Source: Schistocephalus solidus
Lineage: Eukaryota; Platyhelminthes; Cestoda; Diphyllobothriidea; Diphyllobothriidae
NCBI GenBank assembly: GCA_017591395.1
Contig: WEDG01012602.1
Location: 1-64,000 of the forward strand
Length of the DNA stretch: 64,000 nt
Direction: 5' to 3'
Shown here: one piece after another, positions 31,801-44,529 of the stretch
Layout: each line of letters opens with the position of its first letter
Position numbering within the stretch: position 1 is the first letter of the stretch
Program-made: the position numbers and the translations under genes
Notes under the pieces: generated by a model
Told to the model about the DNA's origin: nothing
Database searches by the model: none
Seen by the model: the letters and a program-made list of their open reading frames with translations, nothing else

Positions 31801-33543
31801 GTAGCCTGGCGGCAAGTGAACTTGTTAGTTTCATTCGATGATGGTGGTGCATTTGTGAAGCTTAAATAAATGACCTAGATCAAATGGTACCAGAGGAACA
31901 AAAGCTTTATGTTTTTCCTTATAAAATACCTGGTGACTAAGAGTTCGAGACCTAGCTCCGTAATTTATAAAAAAGGATGATTGCAGTTTTGACCACTGTC
32001 AGCGTGAAACAGGTCTTTCAAAATTTGCCTCCCGCGAAGTTTTAGATCACTCATTCCGTTTACTCAACCCTATATCCATAAACTATTTAAAAAGAAGTTA
32101 CCTGGAATACTCCTCTAGTCACAAAGATAATTTAACTGACATTGAATACTGAGGCAAGTATAAGCAAAAATTCTGACAGATGAGAACAATTGCCGTTTGA
32201 CATTCAGTCGTAACCAAAGATACTTCGGTGGAAATATGACGGTATATGCCCGGGGTGAAGGCTGATTTCACGCTTGAAAAGTATTACCATCTGATAGGAT
32301 TCAACTAGACTTTCAATTGTAGGCTTGCTTTAGTTTTTCACGAGAAAGGTGAGTGCCGATATTCAGTCCCCAAATCAAGTTAGAGCCTTTACCAAAACTG
32401 CCATGCGTTTTCGCACAGGTACTGCCATGCTCAATGGTGAAGAAGCTAACGGAGGTACTTGGTATATAAAAAGCATTTTTATAAACAAATCTCAAAGACA
32501 ATATATCTTCCTTGGAGTAGGATCTCATTAAGCGGAATGGGACGCGGAGCTGTGTAAACTTCAACTGAAGCTGAATTCATAATAAAGATGGGTGCTTTTA
32601 ATGTAAACGGCTAAGTTGAACCTTTTGGTCGATTAAAAATTTTTATGATGCTTGCGGTTGTCGACTGACTACCGCGTTGATCTGTCGTCTTTGGTGCGGC
32701 TGCAGGCTTTGTCACCCAAGTGGGCAGTGAATCAACTTCAAATAACATAAGTCGAAAGTTCGGGAGTATTTTAAAAAGCTTCAAAAGTTAGATAGAGTTA
32801 GGTTAAACAATAGCGAGCGATATTTTATTTGACGTGCTCACAGAGATCCCATGAATGGATAGCAAGCTTTGCCATACCAAACTAACCCAGGGTAAAGGTC
32901 CAAATTGCATAAAACTGAATGTTGTTATAAAAAAACATGTTTAATAGACAATTGGACGAAAAATTGCAAAATTGAGGTTTGGGATTCTCCTTACTAAACC
33001 TCGCTGATACATTTCTGCAGCGTTAACCCTCTTAAAGATTTTTCGCAAACTGACGTCCGTGGATAATTTTTGGGGTGATATTTTTCTACAGTATACAATA
33101 TGCATTTACACTGAAAAGTATGCATGCAAAACGAGATGCATTTTTAGTGTCCATGGCAATATTTTGAGTTTTTCACCGGCTGAGTACCTGTGAAAAGAAA
33201 GAGAACAAGGGAGGTTAACACCGCGGCCTGATGAGAGCCAATCAACGGGCGTTAGCGAAGGTCGTATTTACTAGCACCTTCATTCCCAAAGGAGGTAGGC
33301 AGTGCTTCCATCTGACATACGCATACACACGCGAGTTCATTTTGCCTTTCTTTCACACCTCCAAGCAAATTCAAATGCAGGTCAGGCAAGCCAAAGAACA
33401 CTTCATTGGTTTGCTGCCCTTCTCAGTCAAGCTGACTCCCTAAACTGGCGGAATGAGAGCTGTGCGATGAATCGATGCTCGCTCGCGTAGGCAAGAGTCG
33501 CTGGTAGTCTGTGTTATGTGTGTCTTACTCAGCTTCTAGTTAC
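28801..33543. other. No supported gene
   Basis: AT-rich. A GC-rich patch at 31490-31640 holds GGCCAATCA (CCAAT-like), a TATAATT and a short CAG tract, which could be a promoter, but no exon is seen next to it. An 81-codon minus-strand frame at 28901-29146 looks protein-like (CYRHNNHQNQISRC) but I recognise nothing in it. Near 29245, GGCACCGTGGCCTAGTTG resembles a tRNA A box without a matching B box. Confidence 0.4.
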
Positions 33544-33663
33544 TCAGTGACTGCCTTGTTCGTGGACTAGAAAATGTTGTTTATGCCAAGGTCTCACTTT
33601 CACATAACCAGGCTGCAAAACTCCCAGAGCAAATGAGCTAGCTGAATGTGCATGTGGTTCTCC
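33544..33663 (-). CDS. Candidate terminal exon, unrecognised protein
   Basis: A strong 3' splice site (GTTGTTTTTTTTCAG) on the minus strand is followed by 39 codons and a stop. The peptide begins GEPHAHSASSFALGVLQPGY and continues VKVRPWHKQHF. The acceptor quality and the balanced composition suggest a real last exon, but upstream exons on the minus strand were not found and the frame assumes phase 0. I do not recognise the family. Confidence 0.3.
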   Translation of the reverse strand, partial: GEPHAHSASSFALGVLQPGYVKVRPWHKQHFLVHEQGSH

Positions 33664-35109
33664 CTGAAAAAAAACAACATACGATAAACATGACTTTGAC
33701 GAGATGCATGACCTCAAGTCTTGCTCCGACCCTTGACGCGTTCCCTTTACTCGCACTATTTCCTTCACGAAGGCAGCTGAAAGCAAAGCGTAGACGTTTT
33801 TTTACCCACAGAAATAGGTTGATTCACACACTTGATAGCCCAGGTCGGTTATGGAGAACTTAGTAGAGGAGTTTTGGCTGGCGGTAATTCAAGCTCTGCA
33901 TACCACCCAGCGAATACTGCGTGCATCACTATTTTGCTAAAACGCCAAGTTGATTGAATTGGATCCAGCAATCGAGAGCATGTTCGGTGTTATATAATTT
34001 GACGGCAGGTAGTCAGGGCAATTCTCTATTTCATCTGATTCCCTCTATGCACGAACGACTGATATATGTCACGCACCCTGCTTCTTCAACGTGCTCGAAA
34101 CTTGTCAGTATCGAAAACAAAGCAACAAAGATTGTGTGAGTAGTGGCCACGGAATCGTGGAAAACTTTAGTCTAAGGCAATACCGATCAGTCAGGCATGC
34201 CATGCATGCCTTGCTTGAACACCAAGTTTAAATGCCGAAATTACGGATTTTAAGTCAATTTTACTGGAAAGCCCTTTTGATTGTGCGAATTTTGTTCATC
34301 CCAGGCTTTACTTGATTTAAATGCCACAGTTACGTCTATATTTACCCCTGAACAGAGCTGATGATTCTTAAAAGGATAACCAGCCGAGTCATGCTAGTGA
34401 AAAGTTCAGCAGACATTTAAATGATAGGTGTTAAAAAGGTTCTTTCACTGCCAGGAAACATTTCAAGCCTCCTTAAAAAACAGAGGATATTTGTTTCGCT
34501 ATAACCTCCCTACAGAAACAGGGAATCTTGAATGGGTACCTAACAACAGATAAACTAAAGGAACTACATATGCATATGTATTCAAACTTATCTGATCACA
34601 ATGTCAGACCTGACGGGCGAATATATTTTTTAGCATTAAGACATTAGGAATATGATATGGAAGGCAGGCAAAGAGAAATTTCGCATCGTACTTTAATTCC
34701 AGAATGCACTTAAAATGTATCCACTAAATGAATTCATATGAGCGAACACAGTTTCGAAATGCTGCCTAAAAATACAGACGGATTTAAGATATTTTGGTTG
34801 GACACAGCTTCTGTGGGAAGAAAAGCAGCCAAAATTTTACTTTAGATTTTTAGAGCACATTCGCCCCTTCCGTAGATAAATACGCAAAAAAACATTCAGC
34901 GTCTAATACCTGATAGCACAGTGGTCACAAGCGATGGCATGTGCACTACTGGCCCAACGCGATTGATCCATCAGTGGTGACCAGTGCGTAAATTCGTTTA
35001 TCTTGCAGCTGACTTGCACTGCAATTACTTTGTTCTCTCCTCCCAAAACTATCACCCTCTGATGACAAGAAAAATCCAACTGATCTCAGGAGGGCTGCGG
35101 TGCAATGGT
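33664..35109. other. No supported gene
   Basis: No exon, RNA gene or named repeat. If 33544-33663 is a real exon, its intron would lie here. Confidence 0.4.
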
Positions 35110-35635
35110 GTCCGATGAACAATGCCATCAAAGACAAGGGATACTGGAAGACCCATATCTGGCTCATTAACCCTCATTAGCCAGTCATACCCAACCCCAG
35201 GTAGTGCCCCACCCGAGGCTCGAACCTGTGACCTGTTGTTCAGAAGTTCAACGCTCTTACCATTGAGCCACGGGCTCGTTGTCTTGAATGGCTATTTCTG
35301 GCTTATTAGCCGTCACCAGCCAGCCATACCCAACCCCAGGTAGTGCCCCACCCGAGGCTCGAACCTGTGACCTGTTGTTCAGAAGTTCAACGCTCTTTAC
35401 CATTGAGCCACGGGCTCGTTGTCTTGAATGGCTATTTCTGGCTTATTAGCCATCATCAGCCAGCCATACCCAACCCCAGGTGGTGCCCCACCCGACGCTC
35501 GAACCTGTGACCTGTTGATCAGAAGTCCAGGTCACGGGTTCCAGCCTCATGTGGGGCACCACCCGGGGTTGGGTATGACTGGCTAAAGACGGCTAGTGGC
35601 CCTTCCAGTATCCTTTTTCCTTATCGATAATGCCA
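35110..35635 (-). repeat. SINE family B cluster: three tandem copies plus one inverted
   Basis: The string CCAGCCATACCCAACCCCAGG (first copy CCAGTCATAC) recurs at 35181, 35320 and 35460, giving periods of 139 and 140 bases. Each copy has GGCTCGAACCTGTGACCTGT (B box on the minus strand) and GAGCCACGGGCTCG (A-box side). The third copy is cut at 35535, where an inverted partial copy starts and runs to about 35630 (GGGGTTGGGTATGACTGGCT). The copies are closer to one another than to those at 19.3 kb. Confidence 0.88.
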
Positions 35636-38076
35636 GGGGACTGACAATGCCATGAACATGTTTGTAATCGCGTATGCAAAAGGAAATATATTCCTATTCA
35701 GCTCCTAAATTCGGATAAATCAGTAAACGAACCCCACATGGCCTTGGACAGTTTCTGATTTAAATTTGACAAAAGGTTGGTTAATAACTGAAATGGGAGA
35801 GATTCCGACAAAGATGATCTTGTACAAACTTCATGTGGTGTTAAGTTTCAAGATATTCAAATCTCCCTTCACTTAGTTGATATTATTTTACGCACCCTGT
35901 TCTACCTAGTAGGAAAAGAATGAGAATATATTCTTTATACTCAGAAAACACTAAAAAGATTTAGGAGGAAATGTAATCGTTTAGGAAAATCCAGGAATTT
36001 CCCCATTATTCTTTCTTATTTTATGACTAAACCTCTTCTAACGGCTATTTTTAGAGGTTCATATCACTTTAAAATACTCGGGGGCTCACACTTTATTCCT
36101 TAGGGCAGGCACGAAACGATGAATCAGCGGACGAAAGCCCGTCGTCATATGTAAATTAAGGAATTCTTAAAATTTCCCTAAAGGAATTCAGAATGTCACG
36201 TGAAGTTGAAACCTGCAACGTGAATTTGGATTGCTTGTCAGAGCAAAACTTGGTAATCCAATGGAAAACGACAAGAGGGTATGTGCACAGGGATAGAGCA
36301 TGAGGACTTGTACGACACAAATAAGCAGTGTGAAATTCTCCTTATCATCAGACTGATTTTATTGGAGTAGTTTCAAGCTGTTTGGTGCCTTCTAAAATAA
36401 ACCACAAAACCGCGTTGCACTGGCTACGCGCATGATTGTAGACTAAGAGTCAAGCTGGAATGAGTTCGTTCATCATAGCTAGTTGCATTTAAAATGAGTC
36501 AGCTGAATACCGAGCAACCATCTTCGTCACATTAAGGTCAGTGAACTAGGGGTTGGCGAATAAATCAATTGCACCCCGTTTCAGAGAAACTTAGGAAATC
36601 GTAATTTAAAAAGCACTCATTCCTTTTGAAGCATCCGAAGCCAGCGTTTTCTTGCCCGAACTGTCACGTCTGGCGGGGAGTGAATTCCCCAGCAAAGGGC
36701 ATGCGTACGGTGCGACGGCGAAACGCGCTACAACACCTTGAAACTAAAGTCTTGCCGACAAATTATTTGGTGGTTGGGAAACTGAGACCACTCTTGTACT
36801 GTTCTGGGTTCAGGTCAATTAGTCATTCCCTCAAACTTCTTGACAATTCTAAATTTTGCGAGCTAACATACTGCCAACCAAAGGCCCAAAATGTGGACAA
36901 AGCATTAATGGTGGACAAATGGGTGCGACATGTACCGATTAATTCCGCTGGATTCAATACTATTTAGCATAAATACTTAGATACAAAACAGGACCAGACC
37001 TGGTAATTCTGTTTCGATAAATTTATTCCCGTCTAAAAAATGAGCTCCAAATGAATTACTACTACACGTTGGGATGTCTTTCATCTTTTAATCTTTCCCC
37101 GTGGTGACTTTTATTTATTTATTGACTTTCATTTTAATACCGTTCTGGGGCAAAATATAAATATTCGCAAGCAGAATTTACCGAAGCTCGATCCAGGTAT
37201 CGTACTGTTGACTGCGAGCAATTTCCACTGCGGACACTGTCAAGTAGTTGGATGATCGCAACTACGTTCTTCGTGCTGCAGCTGCTAGCTTCGATTTCAC
37301 AATTTCGCTTTTTTCAGAGTATAATATGCGAGTCATTTAAGTTTAGGGTTGGCTTATGGGGTGCTATGTGCTTTCTATTTAAGTAGAATCACCTACCTTT
37401 ATAGGCTATCGAGAAGACAGAATATAATGCTCATAAAAGTTTGCAGTTGTTGTAAACCACTTTGCAAACTTCAGAATGGCATTAGTGTGCATGAGGAGAA
37501 AATTTCCGTTGTATAATCCTCTACTAGTTGTATTATAATTTAACCATCCTGAAATATGTCCTAATACACTAAGGTACTCTTTTATCGGGTATCAGATTTG
37601 ATGAAGGCAGAATTTCTTACAGAGTGTAAAAAAGGGTCCTTTCTTTTACAGTTCCTGAAAGATTTAAATAGGCAGCAAAAGCCAATGCAAAAAGTCCAGC
37701 ACCTAGGTAGTTATTTTGTTAACAGTTGCGATTTCCAGACACAAAAAAGGATAATAAGAGAGCCAGGATCAGGTCATATATGAAAACTCGGGAGTACTTT
37801 GCACGTTTATTATTATTAGGATCCCCTGCTAACTGAAATAGTTTTTTAGAATTCTGGTTGAACGTTAGGGAGTTTGGGCATCCACAGTAACCTTATCAAA
37901 ATTTTGGTAACATGGGTATTAAATAGTACAAATGTGTGGACAACGGAATTTCATAAGATTTGACATTGCTGTCAGATAGGATGGGCCTTTATGCAGTTTA
38001 CACTACACTGTGAGACTCTGAAACTCTTACTATAGGCAGGAGTTCTGCACTCATTCAATTGCGAAACTTCTATTTA
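35636..38076. other. No supported gene
   Basis: AT-rich. The longest open frame (36626-36967, 113 codons, +) has no recognisable domain and no splice support. Confidence 0.4.
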
Positions 38077-39021
38077 CGAGGTGGTGCCCAAAAATGATAT
38101 TCATCTTTTATAGGCAAGTGGGTTGGCAATGCTGCCCTCTCCCGCCAGATACGTCTTCGAGATACCTTTTCCTGGTCTGTTGTCCAAGCGACGATCATGC
38201 AAAGCCATTGCCAAGGACAGCGCCACTGTTTTACTAAAAGATCTCAAAACGCTCATGAAAAAGGGTTTTACGGAGGAACGTGTCAAGCTCAAATTATGTT
38301 TCTTATTAAAGAATGTGGCAACGGAAACAGTTTTACTGTCTCGGCAGCTGATGAAAAGGAAGCTATAAGCCGGGCAATAAGTTAGGAGTGGTTTCCCCTG
38401 TTTAAAAATAAGCAAATCTCACATAAAGATATACCCCATTCAGGTAGTCCCTCAATGTCCAGAACAGACGAAAATGTCCAAAACGTGTGCACTGCCATCA
38501 TGTTTGATCTTCGCAAACAGTCGGCGAATTGGAGGTAATAACTGAATTTTCCTGGAATTCATTCCAAAGCACCCTAATGGAAGTCTCTTGAACATAAGGC
38601 ACGTCAAAAAAACGTTTGTTCCATAACTACTTTCCGGTGAGCAGAGGAATGACCCGCTGAGCGTGTTCCAGAAATTGAAAGATCATTCAATATCTGACCA
38701 GCTTATGGAGAAAAACAGAATAACAGGGGTTTATCACCCCATTTTAAACCCGAACTAGCCCACTGCCACTTCTCCTTATTCCATAGAATGAAAAAGTTAA
38801 AATGAAAAATTTTGCAAAAGGTAGAAGAAGCTAAGAAAAAATCACTGGAGGTACTTTATAACATTGGTTCAGAAAAATAGAAGAATGTTTCAAACAATGG
38901 AAATCTTGTTGGGCCGAGTGAGTAGAACCTAATAGACATTATTTAGATGGAAATTAATATTTTAAAGAGATCATCTTCGATAAAAAAAAAAATAAATTTG
39001 CCCTTTTCAGGTAGCCCCTCG
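38077..39021 (+). mobile_element. Degenerate mariner-family transposon with internal deletion
   Basis: Both ends are flanked by TA and share an imperfect inverted repeat: CGAGGTGGTGCCCAAAAATG at the left against CGAGGGGCTACCTGAAAAGG on the minus strand at the right. Inside, in shifting frames, are an N-terminal helix-turn-helix piece (EERVKLKLCFLLKNVATETV), then WFPLFKNKQISHKDIPHSGS and PSMSRTDENVQNV. These match the WF--FK-GR-S--D-PRSGRPST-R-DENV linker of mariner-like transposases. Next come HFKPELAHCHFSLFHRMKK (the S-PDLAPCDF-LF catalytic region, with D positions lost) and IEECFKQWKSCWAE (C-terminal). At 945 bp it is about 0.3-0.4 kb shorter than a full mariner, and the missing stretch covers the first catalytic aspartates. 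Confidence 0.72.
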
Positions 39022-39319
39022 TATGCTGGCATTAAAAGCTGGCTTGGAACCGATCCGGTTGCCAGCTCTGCTTCAAATTAACGATTATTTGTATAAATAT
39101 CAGGGGAGCAGAATATTCATTCAGTTTTCATCAGAAATCGATGTTTTGACGCACATATTTTACTAGTCACTATGTAACCACCCGCGGGTCTGTTGATTGT
39201 GTTCCAAGGCACAACGAAGCAAACAGGTCCCGCAAAGTAAGTGATGAATGCCCTCTGCGATAGCTAATACACCCGATCACAAACGATAGAATGACATGGC
39301 TTCGAGTCTTAGAAGTTAT

Positions 39320-39390
39320 AAACCGGGGGTTGCGTATGTCTGACTGATGACTCCTAGTAAGCCAGAAATGCCTTTTCTAGTCTTCTTTAT
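39320..39390 (+). repeat. SINE family B fragment, opposite orientation
   Basis: The reverse complement reads GGCATTTCTGGCTTACTAGG and then CATCAGTCAGACATACGCAA, matching the body of family B at 35.3 kb. Confidence 0.55.
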
Positions 39391-40769
39391 CGTTGCTGGT
39401 GTTCTTCTTGCAAGTGGTTTGCAGTTTTCCCTGTCTCAGACTTTAATCCTTTTATACCATGTTCGCTGTATGAAATGGGATTCTAGTTTGTTCAGTCTTC
39501 GAGGTTAACTTTTGACCAGGGTCTATGGAAGCCTGTTGTTACGTAAACATATAATTTTAATAATTTCACCGAGTAAAAAAACTGCACAGTGGGGAGTTAA
39601 ATTAGTATAATGTGAGGTAGAATGCCTTGAAGATGTACCACGTCCAGTAGAACCCTCCGTGATCGAGAACAAAAAAAGTTATGCAACACTATTGAAACAC
39701 TCAGAGAAAGTAGGTGAGGGCTTTTTAAAAGATCTACTGTGAGTGGTTTCCACGCAACTCCTGCACTTCAAAAACTTTTTTTCAATTGTTTGCTTGCTTT
39801 TAAGGAAAAATTAATACTCTGCCATTATAGTGAATTAACCTCATAGTGCTTGTGATCAACCGACATAGTATCACATACTTCAAAGTCACCGCTTCATCAT
39901 GAAAAGATATTCCGTTGTGTGTGGTGAACTGGTGCTGGTTTTGTCCTCGATGCGTTTCTAGCCCAAGACAAAGCATTTACGGCTGTGATCAACTCTATGA
40001 TAGTGGCCCACATAAACGATGCATTATTCTGGGAACCACCCCACAAAATTAGGCGAAAGAAAGAGTTATTTTTGAAGAATAATGCAATTTTTTAAATGTT
40101 TTTAAAGTCCCAGATGACCTCTCGCAAAGCAAAACTGTTTCCCTATAAAAAGAAGCCCGAAACGGGTTTGGTGGATTTTCCGCCTCTATTAAAACAGGCT
40201 TTATAAATGGTTTTCTCCTTGACTTAATGTTGGATTTTGCGCGGACAATTATGTTAATGGATAAAATGTTTTGAGAATTTGCGTGGTTTTTAATTTTTTT
40301 TGTATAAAGAAGCTTTTTGTTCACAAAATTCTGAAGTTACGGCAAGGAAGCCCCAGTATCTAAAGTACGAAACTTTAGAAGCGTAGACATTCACAAAAAC
40401 ACCTTTCATTACATCGAATGAGAATGGACTTACGCAGAAGGATACTGAAGTAGCGGTTGCACATTAACAGCCACGAATACAGTGTTTTTCAATAAATAAT
40501 GAGGCTTTAACTAAGCTTATATCCCATTTTCATGATATTTTTCTGTATGCAATGGCTTAGGTGGCAGGAAAAAACAAAGCAACGCATGCAAGGTTTAATT
40601 TGGTTGCATTTTGAAGGCTTTCTGGAGACCCAGAAAAAGCTCCTCCTAAATTGACCCGGGATTTCAAGACGTGGAACCTTTTTCCAAGGACAGGTATTAA
40701 AAATCTTGAGCAGCCTTTAGATTGCACATAGATGCAAAACAAATAATTTCAAAAATTTCTTACTTTCAG
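39391..40769. other. No supported gene
   Basis: AT-rich, nothing recognised. Confidence 0.4.
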
Positions 40770-41009
40770 AGAGGCGTTTTTGAGCTGGAGGTCCATGCTG
40801 TAGAAGCGAAAATAACGATCAGATTCCTAATTCCTTCGAAGTATTTGGCCCCAAGATCGCACACAGATCTATCTCGCTGGCAGAAGTTTAACACCCACAA
40901 GCACTGTGTTGTTTCAAACACAGACCAATCCGAAAATCGAGGTTATAGTTACATGTGCGCCAATCGAGTCGGAGAGAAAGACGTGCCAAAGATTCCTGAG
41001 GACGTGTGA
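40770..41009 (+). CDS. Low-confidence candidate exon
   Basis: After the acceptor ATTTCTTACTTTCAG an open frame of 79 codons starts RGVFELEVHAVEAKITIRFL. The GVFELEV start recalls the first strand of the N-terminal domain of Delta/Jagged-type Notch ligands. The later cysteine pattern does not match convincingly, and no neighbouring exon was found. It may well be chance. Confidence 0.15.
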   Translation, partial: RGVFELEVHAVEAKITIRFLIPSKYLAPRSHTDLSRWQKFNTHKHCVVSNTDQSENRGYSYMCANRVGEKDVPKIPEDV

Positions 41010-42409
41010 ATCACCATCGCCTCACAGTGTGAGTCTGTTGCAGGCCGTATTTCTTGCCTGTCACCTTAAGATCACGCAGGCTCACTTGAACCAAATCATC
41101 TCTCAAAAGTCAGCATGACAACGTGGTGTTTTAGTGCAGTTGGGGTCATTTCTTCTTATCAGATTGAAGTTTACGATTACCTTGTTTCGGTGCAACAAAA
41201 TCTTTTTTTATCACTGCGAATCTTCACAAATTTAACGTAGCTGCAAACCGTGACAAAACGACCCTTCTGATCTCCGAAAAATGTGCTCTTACTACGAATG
41301 TTTGACGTTCCAAAATGATTATGATAAAAGTATCCATCAGTTAATTGCACAACAGTAAAGCATGGATGATAGGAAGACTTAAGTTGAAGAACCCACAGAA
41401 ACTGGCCAAGAAATGCAAGGCATAGAAAAGAAAATTTCGCGTACTTATCACTCCCTGCGTTTTTGTTTCTTTCTACCCTGTTGAATTTGATTTATTAATT
41501 GCTGTCCCTAATCTATCGAAACACGAAAGGATCTAGTAAAAATGCCGAAAAAGACTAATTGCGTGAATAACGGCATGCGAAAATATGCGGAAATTAACTT
41601 ACGTAAGACAAACCGGCCTTTGTTGGCTTAAAAATGTCAACCATAAACTGTGCATAAGAGGATTAGAGACTCATCCAATTTTACAGGAACAGTGACGCTA
41701 GTCCCTATAAGCATAGTCCCCATTAATTTTTAATTTTACTGAAGTTGCAACTTTTGCTTTCCGCTCCTTTAGTCAACTACCGAAAACGAATGCAAAGCCA
41801 TATGGGACCTTGGGCTTTAGAGTTGAAGGCACACTGCTGCGTGATAAAATATTATCTCAGTGGGAATTTTCCAACTTGAAAAAAATTGGCGACCTGCACA
41901 GCCGTTTCAAGTAAATAGGAAGGTAAAGAGAATGTCAGCTCTAAATTGGCATTTTAAATGACTCTCTTTATTGAAGTTGCACGATACACCATACTAGCAA
42001 CACAAGTTCTCGCTAAATGTCCATACACGCGTCTTTCGTCGGTATTCTGCCGCTAAAAGGTACAGACTGAAATTTACTATGAATATTTAGGCCAAATTCC
42101 ATCAGCCACTGTTCAATTTACTGCAACAGGCAGCTTGTAGTATATAGTTTCGGCTTAAACGGTACATCTTAATGGCAGCATTGGTACGAGCTAAAAGCTC
42201 AAACACACGTGTTTTACAGCTGCTGCATGTCACAGCTGTGAGGGATTCGGCTCTTCACAGGTGTCCCCCAGCATTCCCCGTGTACTTTCTGGTACCTACT
42301 TCAGTTTTTAAATTGTAGCTTTTAATTTTCCACAGAAAAACTGCCTGTAGGGTATATCGTCCAACCCCAAAATAAGCTACTAGCAGCCTATTTGCAAATT
42401 AATTAATAT
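41010..42409. other. No supported gene
   Basis: AT-rich, nothing recognised. Confidence 0.4.
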
Positions 42410-42565
42410 AACGCGGTTGTGCCACAGAGGCTGATGGACTTTGATCCAAATATTCGTATTAAAGTTTGGTCTAGACCTATGGATCCTAGAATATAGCGAT
42501 TTACTCCATATTAGAGCTTACTTCCTCAGAAAATAAAAAGTTACAACGGCTGTCTTTGTTTTCAG
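42410..42565 (+). repeat. Dispersed repeat, partner of 62690-62830
   Basis: CGCGGTTGTGCCACAGAGGC, TGATGGACTTTGATCCAAAT and AAAGTTTGGTCTAGACCTAT align in order with CGCGGTCATCTGAATGTGGC, TAATGGACTTTGGCTCAAAT and AAATTTTGGTCTGAGCCTGA at 62700-62770. Both then run into an ACTCCA...TTC(C/T)(T/G) stretch. The similarity is interrupted, so the copies are old. The family is unknown to me. Confidence 0.55.
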
Positions 42566-44204
42566 GTGGGTGTGTGCATATATGGTAAAGTGTATTTACT
42601 AGTCCTTATGTCCAGATGAGTCGAAATGCACGACGTGACAACGTAACCATATGCGAATATCATAATACGAACTAATCAGTGTTTTAAGATTTTCAATATG
42701 GGAAAAGTACGAGTAGACATCATGGGGTTGGAGAAAGAAAACGTAAAGCTCGCAATGCGGTGGGGCAAAATTATGATCCACCAAGAAGCAGCTGTGAAAC
42801 ACGATGGCTTTCATCTACTTCCACTAAAGGAAGGAACAGATTACGAGAACAGTTTATTTTGTCCTTTTTTAGGCGTTTCGCCTGCCATCCTATCCAACTC
42901 CCATCGAAGATTTCTATACGTGGAGAATCTACCAACTATAAGTCGTCAAAAACAGTAGAATCACCAGCATAAAACTTATCCGAACCCTTGCAAATGAAAC
43001 GCATAAAACAATGAAACCCATGCAAGTCCACGATAGAAATGGAAGTAATCCATAATCCTCTTTGGAAGCAGAATTGACCATCAAACCTAAATATAATGTT
43101 TCCTGACATTTTGAGTCTCCTCACAGAATGTATTGCCTGCAACTGCTGAAATCACGTAAGCAACCTTTGCTGGAATCATGTATTCAGAGGCGACATTTAA
43201 ATGCATCAATGTTAGCATTTAATTGTAGTTTCCAACAGACGGGGAAATCCCGAATTGAACTTAATGCATTCCGCATAAAATCCGTTTTTACCTGGGAGAA
43301 TTGTTCGGATCTGTTACATGTTTCGGAGATGATCATTTGACTGCCAGGATTCCAGAAACCTTATTTAAATGATGGAAAGGTGCACAACGCTGCGTTGCGT
43401 GCTAAATGCTCCACAGAATTGAGAAGAGCTGTCTGGCATCTCTTACAGAAGGTCCTTAGTAAATATGTTGACCGGTCTGGACTAACCATTGAAGAATTCC
43501 CTCTGCCATTTCATGTAGGCATCACAGTGCAGTCGGTCTGGCTGCTAGCTAAACAAGAATGCGTGCTAGCAGTTGGAGTCTGTCTACCTGACCTCTTTAT
43601 TCTACGCATGAAATCTCAACCTCAATACTGAAATATGTTTTTTTTGTTGTCTCGGAATGTTTATTGAAGCAGGGTTGTAATGGTAAGTATCATGCAGCAT
43701 AATCCGATATATTTCAGCAACCTCAGGCTACCGGTTATTGAACGAGTTTCTTTCCCGCTGCCTGCAAAAACTAAGTTTGTCCAAAATTAGTACTAAAGTG
43801 GTATGCATTTTCTCTTTGATTTTATGTGATGTTATAAAGTTATATAACTTTTTGAAAACTTACGCGAAAATATTTTTTTCTTTTTTTGCATTTCGCAACA
43901 GCTTGCGTCTTCTTTAAATTCTCTACTTGGAATAATGCATCTTTCGGTTTTAAAAGATTTCCTTAAAATATTTTTAGGACTGAGAAATATCCATTCGTAA
44001 AGCAATAGGTTTGTTTACAACATAGTACGCACCCTTTACAAAATTTTATGAGAATTATAAAATATTTCTCTGATAACAAAGAAAAATGTACAATTTTCCT
44101 TGGTCAGAGTGTATACAGCATGTAGTTTGTCAAATCCGAATGCGTGTGTAATGGCAAGTCATTTCAAACTTTTGGAGAATCGTAAAAGTTTTAAATCAGA
44201 CATA
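42566..44204. other. No supported gene
   Basis: Short ORFs only, including 42698-42958 and 43380-43631 (+). Neither shows a domain or splice context. Confidence 0.4.
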
Positions 44205-44355
44205 TACCTTTTCTTCAAGCATAAAATTTGAAGAAGACGTCACTTACCACGAAGTGGGAACAATGAAGGAATATTTTTGTGCATGTTTTCTATAAAATAT
44301 ATTTTAATGTACAACGCATCCAAAATTGATATGGAAAATGCCCACTACTTAAATA
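44205..44355 (+). repeat. Dispersed repeat, partner of 51760-51905
   Basis: CATAAAATTTGAAGAAGACG, TTTTCTATAAAATATATTTTAA and GCATCCAAAATTGATATGGA have close counterparts, in the same order and spacing, in 51770-51880. Family unknown; no coding potential. Confidence 0.6.
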
Positions 44356-44529
44356 ATCAGATAGTTACTTGCAATTAAAAAAAGACAGAAGGCAACGTTA
44401 GGGTGCGGCGATTGATCATTGAACTTCAATTGATTTAAAGCTCCTGCGTGGAAACAGGACAGGCGTAGAAGTACATTAAGCCTGGGCCTTAGATAAGAAA
44501 TCAGCCAATCGATGTATGTATTCGGCGCC

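Noticed and set aside
36626..36967. 113-codon plus-strand ORF
   Set aside because: No domain, no splice context and no compositional sign of coding.
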